A stretch of DNA of 64,000 bases. It comes from Ktedonobacter sp. SOSP1-85. Lineage in GTDB: Bacteria > Chloroflexota > Ktedonobacteria > Ktedonobacterales > Ktedonobacteraceae. The DNA lies in contig NZ_BNJI01000003.1 in the NCBI RefSeq assembly GCF_016587415.1, positions 1,798,001-1,862,000 on the forward strand, read 5' to 3'. A model generated the notes under the pieces. It did not search any database, was not told the DNA's origin, and saw only the letters and a list, made by a program, of their open reading frames with translations. The translations under genes and the position numbers were made by a program. Below, in pieces: positions 60,879-64,000 of the stretch (the first letter of the stretch is position 1; every line of letters starts with the position of its first letter).

Positions 60879-61082
60879 ATGACCAAGCGATCTCACAAAA
60901 CTGCCATCGTATTGGAGGTGCAGGTCATGTTTGAGCCAAACCGCCTTGAGCACACTGTTCTGCACCACGCCTATCGCTGTCTTGTGCCTCTCGTTCGACG
61001 GCACCTTCCTGCTCAGCGAGCCATCACTGAACAGGTTTTCCAGAGCCGACGAGTGTCGGAGAAAGGAAGCTGTCATGGATGA
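60879..61082 (+). CDS. 67-residue ORF coupled to the serine recombinase
   Basis: ATG 60879, after an excellent AAGGAGGG site, begins MTKRSHKTAIVLEVQVM and continues FEPNRLEHTVLHHAYRCLVP, ending in a polar basic tail. Its stop overlaps the recombinase start (ATG 61075) by eight bases, so translation of the two is linked. It has a compact basic composition suitable for a DNA-binding accessory protein, possibly a recombination directionality factor, but no family is certain. Its conservation in related elements would be the test. Confidence 0.6.
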   Translation: MTKRSHKTAIVLEVQVMFEPNRLEHTVLHHAYRCLVPLVRRHLPAQRAITEQVFQSRRVSEKGSCHG

Positions 61083-62883
61083 AGTGCAAGTGGGCATCTA
61101 CGCCCGTGTCTCTTCAGAACAACAGAGTGATGCCAAGACGATTGAGAGCCAGGTGCGCGAACTGCGCGCTCGCGTGGCCGAGTTAGGTCTGCCACTTCCT
61201 CCTGAGCATGAGTTCATCGACGATGGCTACAGCGGAGCGACGCTCATTCGCCCCGCGTTAGAGCGACTGCGTGATGTGGCGGCTGCGGGAGGTCTCGACC
61301 GTATCTTTGTTCATTGTCCTGATCGGCTCGCCCGCAACTACGCTCATCAAGTCCTTCTGCTTGAAGAATTGTTGCGCGCCGGCGTCGAGGTGGTCTTTCT
61401 CAATCGAGAAGTGGGGCAAACGCCTGAAGATCAGCTCTTACTGCAAGTCCAGGGCATGATTTCCGAATATGAACGCGCGAAAATCATGGAACGCAGCCGT
61501 CGGGGGAAACGGCATGCAGCGCACGTGGGAACCGTGAGTGTCTTGAGTGGGGCTCCTTACGGCTATCGCTATGTCAGCAAACACGATGGGGCGGGAGAGG
61601 CACGCTTTGACATCCTCCTGGAGGAGGCCCGCGTGGTTCGTCAGGTCTTCACCTGGGTGGGACGCGATCGCTGCTCCATCGGGGAGGTCTGCCGGCGGCT
61701 CACAGCGGCCAAAGAGCGCACCCGAACGGGCAAAACGGTCTGGGATCGGGCCACGGTCCGCGATATGCTGCACAACCCGGCGTACAAAGGGGTAGCCGCC
61801 TTCGGCAAAACGCGCTTGGAACCACTGCGGCCACGACTCCGTGCGCAACGAGGACGTCCTCTGCAGCCGCGGCGAGCCGTTTCCACCCAGGATGTCCCTC
61901 GCGAAGACTGGATGAGCATTCCTGTTCCAGCCCTCGTTGATGAAGCACTCTTCGAGGCTGTGCAAGAACAACTGGGCGAAAATCAACAGCGGGCACGTCT
62001 CGGGAAACGAGGCGCACGCTATCTGCTGCAGGGCTTGCTGGTCTGCGGTCAGTGTGGGTATGCTTTCTATGGCAAAGCGATCAGTCCCAGTGCCAGAAAA
62101 GGTCATCCACGGGCCTATGCCTACTACCGCTGCATTGGAGCCGATGCCTATCGCTTCGGCGGCGTCCGGCTCTGCTGGAACAAGCAAGTCCGGACGGATC
62201 TGCTCGAAGAGGCCGTCTGGAATGAGGTGTGTGCCTTGCTAGAGGATCCAACGCGCTTAGAGCAGGAGTATCGGCAGCGGCTGCAGACTTCGGAGCAGGA
62301 GCCATCCCCAGAACTGAGAGGGTTCCTGGCAAGTCAGGGAAGGCTGCGGCAGGGGATTGCTCGCTTGATTGACAGTTATGCGGAGGGCACCATCGAGAAG
62401 GCAGAGTTTGAACCGCGGATCAAACGGATGCGAGAACGGCTCGCGCAGGTGCAAGAGCATATTCGACAGATCCAAGATGAGGCCAGCCTGGAGCAGGAGC
62501 TTCGGCTCATCCTTGGACGGCTGGAAACCTTTGCTGCGAAGGTGAGAGAGGGACTGCATGACGCTGATTGGCTAACACGTCGGGAGCTTATTCGAACGCT
62601 TGTCAAACGGGTGGAGATTGATGAGGAGCAGGTCCACGTGATCTTTCGCGTTGGACCTCAGACTCCTCCTTCTCCCTCGGACCACCACTCGCCATGTTTG
62701 CACTATTGCGGGAGGAGTGCAGATACCTCCCTGCGGTGTTCCCGATTCTGTTGGATAGAGAACGTGTTTTTCCATGAATCCTGCTTTGAGCCATTTCTTG
62801 AGTATGGTCTTTTCCATAGGAATATGGCGAAGGAGCCATTCATGCGAAATGGCGTCGAAACAGCCTTTTATGTCACCTTCTAG
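61075..62883 (+). CDS. Large serine recombinase
   Basis: A 602-codon frame. The N-terminal resolvase domain begins VGIYARVSSEQQSDAKTIESQ with the catalytic Ser13 and continues through DGYSGATLIRPALERLRD and HCPDRLARNYAHQVLLLEEL. A recombinase domain follows (AHVGTVSVLSGAPYGYRYV), then the zinc ribbon CGQCGYAFYGKA with YRCIGADAYRFGGVRLCWNK, and a coiled coil. The element ends at 62720, so about 55 C-terminal codons to the stop at 62883 are read antisense through the interrupted RT gene. The gene should mediate excision and insertion of the element. GAAAGGAAG lies before ATG 61075. Confidence 0.93.
   Translation: MDEVQVGIYARVSSEQQSDAKTIESQVRELRARVAELGLPLPPEHEFIDDGYSGATLIRPALERLRDVAAAGGLDRIFVHCPDRLARNYAHQVLLLEELLRAGVEVVFLNREVGQTPEDQLLLQVQGMISEYERAKIMERSRRGKRHAAHVGTVSVLSGAPYGYRYVSKHDGAGEARFDILLEEARVVRQVFTWVGRDRCSIGEVCRRLTAAKERTRTGKTVWDRATVRDMLHNPAYKGVAAFGKTRLEPLRPRLRAQRGRPLQPRRAVSTQDVPREDWMSIPVPALVDEALFEAVQEQLGENQQRARLGKRGARYLLQGLLVCGQCGYAFYGKAISPSARKGHPRAYAYYRCIGADAYRFGGVRLCWNKQVRTDLLEEAVWNEVCALLEDPTRLEQEYRQRLQTSEQEPSPELRGFLASQGRLRQGIARLIDSYAEGTIEKAEFEPRIKRMRERLAQVQEHIRQIQDEASLEQELRLILGRLETFAAKVREGLHDADWLTRRELIRTLVKRVEIDEEQVHVIFRVGPQTPPSPSDHHSPCLHYCGRSADTSLRCSRFCWIENVFFHESCFEPFLEYGLFHRNMAKEPFMRNGVETAFYVTF
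62696..62719 (+). repeat. Right 24-bp end of the serine recombinase element
   Basis: Read on the minus strand it begins CACTCCTCCCGCAATAG, inverted relative to the left end with 18 of 24 matches. It lies inside the 3' part of the recombinase frame, directly before the CA core at 62720-62721. Confidence 0.75.
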
Positions 62884-63060
62884 CACCCATTGCGGCGAGT
62901 GTTTCCTGCTCTTTTGCAGGAAACACCTTTTCATCGCATCTGCCGTTGATCGTTCTCGACGGAAACCGTAGGAGTGAGGATCAGCTGTGGCTTCTGCAAC
63001 CGGGTCCAGAGCCAGCAGGTAAAGTGCCTGCATCGCCCTGCACAGCATACGCTGTCCATA
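62721..63060 (-). pseudogene. Group II intron reverse transcriptase, N-terminal part
   Basis: The minus strand encodes the fingers and palm start of the RT: RAMQALYLLALDPVAEATADPHSYGFRRERSTADAMKRCFL, LEGDIKGCFDAISHEWLLRHIPM and ESGTPQGGI, cited by key residues. At that point the recombinase element interrupts it. The usual preceding LRRVYIPKNGKxRPLGIP region is missing and the DNA upstream of about 63060 does not encode RT, so this end was also lost by deletion. Confidence 0.8.
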
Positions 63061-63390
63061 CCACTCAATTCTAGCTCCTAACCGCGTTGATGCTCGCAGT
63101 CCCATCGTCCTCTCGCGATGCGCGATGGCAGCCTTTCGGCTGTGGCTACATTGTCCCAGGAGCTTCACACCGCCGCGTTACCGCGACCGCATGTCCTGGT
63201 AGGATACTGCTGGTGAAACAGCAGGTCTCGTCACGATTCTCGTCGTTGAGACGGACATTGAAACGGCTTCATGTCGCACCCTCATAGCGCCCGAAGCGCC
63301 GCCGCGCAAAATGCACACGTTCAGCGATGTTTATCAGAACATCGTGCACGGCGTCGATACGCCGCCATCAACACAACTTCCTCGAATACG
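63061..63390. other. Intron 5' end and flank of the right-hand recombinase gene
   Basis: From 63279 down to about 63060 lies the residual 5' RNA domain of the intron, starting GTGCGACATGAAG on the minus strand. From 63280 to 63390 is the exon flank just after the right-hand recombinase stop; it contains a hairpin CGATGTT-tatcag-AACATCG at 63325-63344. Confidence 0.5.
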
Positions 63391-64000
63391 TCATGATGCC
63401 TCCCTTTTTGATTGTCTGGTACGTCGGCCTTGACATCTCAGCCAGGCGTTCAGTCGTCTTTCATCATCTTCCGTCAAATAAATTTTCCAGGGCATGCTTC
63501 TACCCAGATGCTCGCCTTTGAGTCTGCCCGTTTTCAACCAATTGAAAATCGTGTCCTGACCCACACCCAGCTTTGCTGCAGCACCTTCTACGGAGTATGT
63601 GCCATCTTCCCACTTGGCAGGGTTATGTTGATTGTGGTTCAGCTTCACTGTCGGGATCTTCCACTTCGCGCGCAAGTGACAGACGATCTTGCTGGTAATA
63701 GGGTGAATGAGCCCAGGGGTCTGATATCCCTCCCGCTCCAACGTCTCCGCAATCTGAGCATCCATCAGCCCGGCGGCATTGAGCTCGCGCACACGTTGCT
63801 CAAGCGCCTGGGTACCAGTAAACACGGCATAACTGTTCACCCGGCGTTGGTACCAGAACTGCTCCTGAGCCCCCGTTTGCCAGTTGATTTGAACCCAGAC
63901 CTGGCCTTCAACCCGTCTGCTATCGACGATGACTTCTCGAATCACCAGGCGCAGCATCTGTTTACGCTCCTCATTGGTGGTGGTCTCCGCTTGCCAGAGG
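63391..64000 (-). CDS. Large serine recombinase, C-terminal part (5' end outside window)
   Basis: The frame is open through the right edge of the window. Visible is the C-terminal third of a recombinase-family protein: LRLVIREVIVDSRRVEGQVWVQINWQTGAQEQFWYQRRVNSY, ALEQRVRELNAAGLMDAQIAETLEREGYQTP, and the HTH-like YSVEGAAAKLGVGQDTIFNWLKTGRLKGEHLG followed by a basic tail, given as key segments. The HTH near the C-terminus is the merR-like/excisionase-type module common in such recombinases. The catalytic N-terminal domain lies outside. It is a different recombinase from the 61075 one. Confidence 0.8.
   Translation of the reverse strand, partial: LWQAETTTNEERKQMLRLVIREVIVDSRRVEGQVWVQINWQTGAQEQFWYQRRVNSYAVFTGTQALEQRVRELNAAGLMDAQIAETLEREGYQTPGLIHPITSKIVCHLRAKWKIPTVKLNHNQHNPAKWEDGTYSVEGAAAKLGVGQDTIFNWLKTGRLKGEHLGRSMPWKIYLTEDDERRLNAWLRCQGRRTRQSKREAS

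Larger units (their letters stand above)
60711..62720 (+). mobile_element. 2.0-kb serine recombinase element inserted in the RT gene
   Basis: The element is bounded by a CA dinucleotide on both sides (60711-60712 and 62720-62721). Inside the CA the first 24 bases of each end form an imperfect inverted repeat, 60713-60736 against 62696-62719 reversed, with 18 matches (cores such as CCCNCAAT and TGCAAA). Joining the flanks at a single CA (GGTGAACAGATACCTCC) restores the RT codons for GTPQGGICSPVLANM in frame. It carries a 67-codon ORF and the recombinase gene, and no other cargo. Confidence 0.85.
59644..63279 (-). mobile_element. Group II intron, internally deleted and interrupted by a recombinase element
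   Basis: On the minus strand a group II intron runs from its 5' end GTGCGACATGAAG (63279 downward) to a 3' end at about 59644. Domain V is clear at 59681-59715: it starts GAGCCGGATGAC, has a GAAA tip and ends GTCTGGTTC. Domain VI follows, with the stem GGCTGGTGGGC and a terminal AC. Within the intron the reverse transcriptase gene is interrupted by the 60711-62720 element. Only about 250 bases separate the 5' end from the RT homology, too few for domains I-IV, so an internal deletion has also occurred. Confidence 0.75.

Noticed and set aside
60713..60886. N-terminal extension of the C-terminal RT frame
   Set aside because: These codons lie inside the inserted element; only sequence below 60712 belongs to the RT.
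1..64000. CRISPR arrays, tRNA and rRNA genes
   Set aside because: No regularly spaced direct repeats or recognisable tRNA/rRNA sequence was seen on reading; a tRNA scan would be decisive.

Overview
The window reads as chromosomal DNA of a large-genome, spore- or mycelium-type soil bacterium, most likely a Ktedonobacteria-like member of the Chloroflexota. This is inferred from the combination of two F420-type luciferase-like oxidoreductases, two cytochromes P450, three sensor kinases, a long-form serine hydroxymethyltransferase, transposase remnants of a style I associate with Ktedonobacter, and a GC content that looks moderate (mid-50s percent by eye). No rRNA or tRNA gene and no CRISPR array was seen.

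Layout. 1-5.2 kb: the 3' end of thrS, a MaoC-like hydratase, two GNAT proteins, an AI-2E/PerM exporter. 5.4-12.6 kb: a DUF1269 protein, then an FAD amine oxidase-like protein followed by a coupled glycosyltransferase/acyltransferase pair (CruC/CruD-like, possibly carotenoid glycoside esters), a divergent XRE regulator/SDR pair, and a bacteriorhodopsin-like retinal protein with an unusual D-T-N helix C motif. 12.8-18 kb: GH13 glycosidase, hemolysin III, histidine phosphatase-like protein, P450, and two copies of a 101-bp palindromic repeat. 18.1-25 kb: a leader peptide ORF and a redox operon (NarI-like cytochrome b, NapA/NarB-type molybdoenzyme, 4Fe-4S protein, Rieske protein, small membrane protein, HPP-family nitrite-type transporter). 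25-34 kb: LLM oxidoreductase/TetR pair, PAS-GAF histidine kinase, glyA behind a ZTP riboswitch, a class V aminotransferase, an orphan OppA-like lipoprotein. 34-41 kb (minus strand): a NarL-type two-component system, an ABC-2 exporter, a macrolide-type glycosyltransferase and an FAD monooxygenase. 41-49 kb: LLM oxidoreductase, a LacI/GH4 alpha-galactosidase regulon with clear operators, a DUF1622 pair, a second P450 with divergent TetR and two operators, a CHAP hydrolase. 49.5-54.5 kb: accessory genes and gene remnants (broken umuC, cupin, deleted aldo/keto reductase, DUF2255, aldo/keto reductase, MFS exporter). 55-59 kb: multicopper oxidase next to a second NarL-type system.

The right end is a nest of mobile DNA: a frameshifted ISKra4-like remnant, an internally deleted group II intron, and a 2.0-kb large-serine-recombinase element inserted inside the intron's reverse transcriptase gene. 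Its ends can be defined to the base: a CA core and 24-bp imperfect inverted ends. Removing it restores the reverse transcriptase frame across the GTPQGGICSPV motif. The C-terminal part of another large serine recombinase runs off the right edge.

Many intergenic gaps hold long perfect inverted repeats (19-32 bp arms), often followed by a small GCGCCGCAGGCGC palindrome. They look like bidirectional terminators belonging to a dispersed palindrome family. I regard the mobile-element nest, the rhodopsin, the redox operon with its leader and the palindrome families as the most worthwhile targets.
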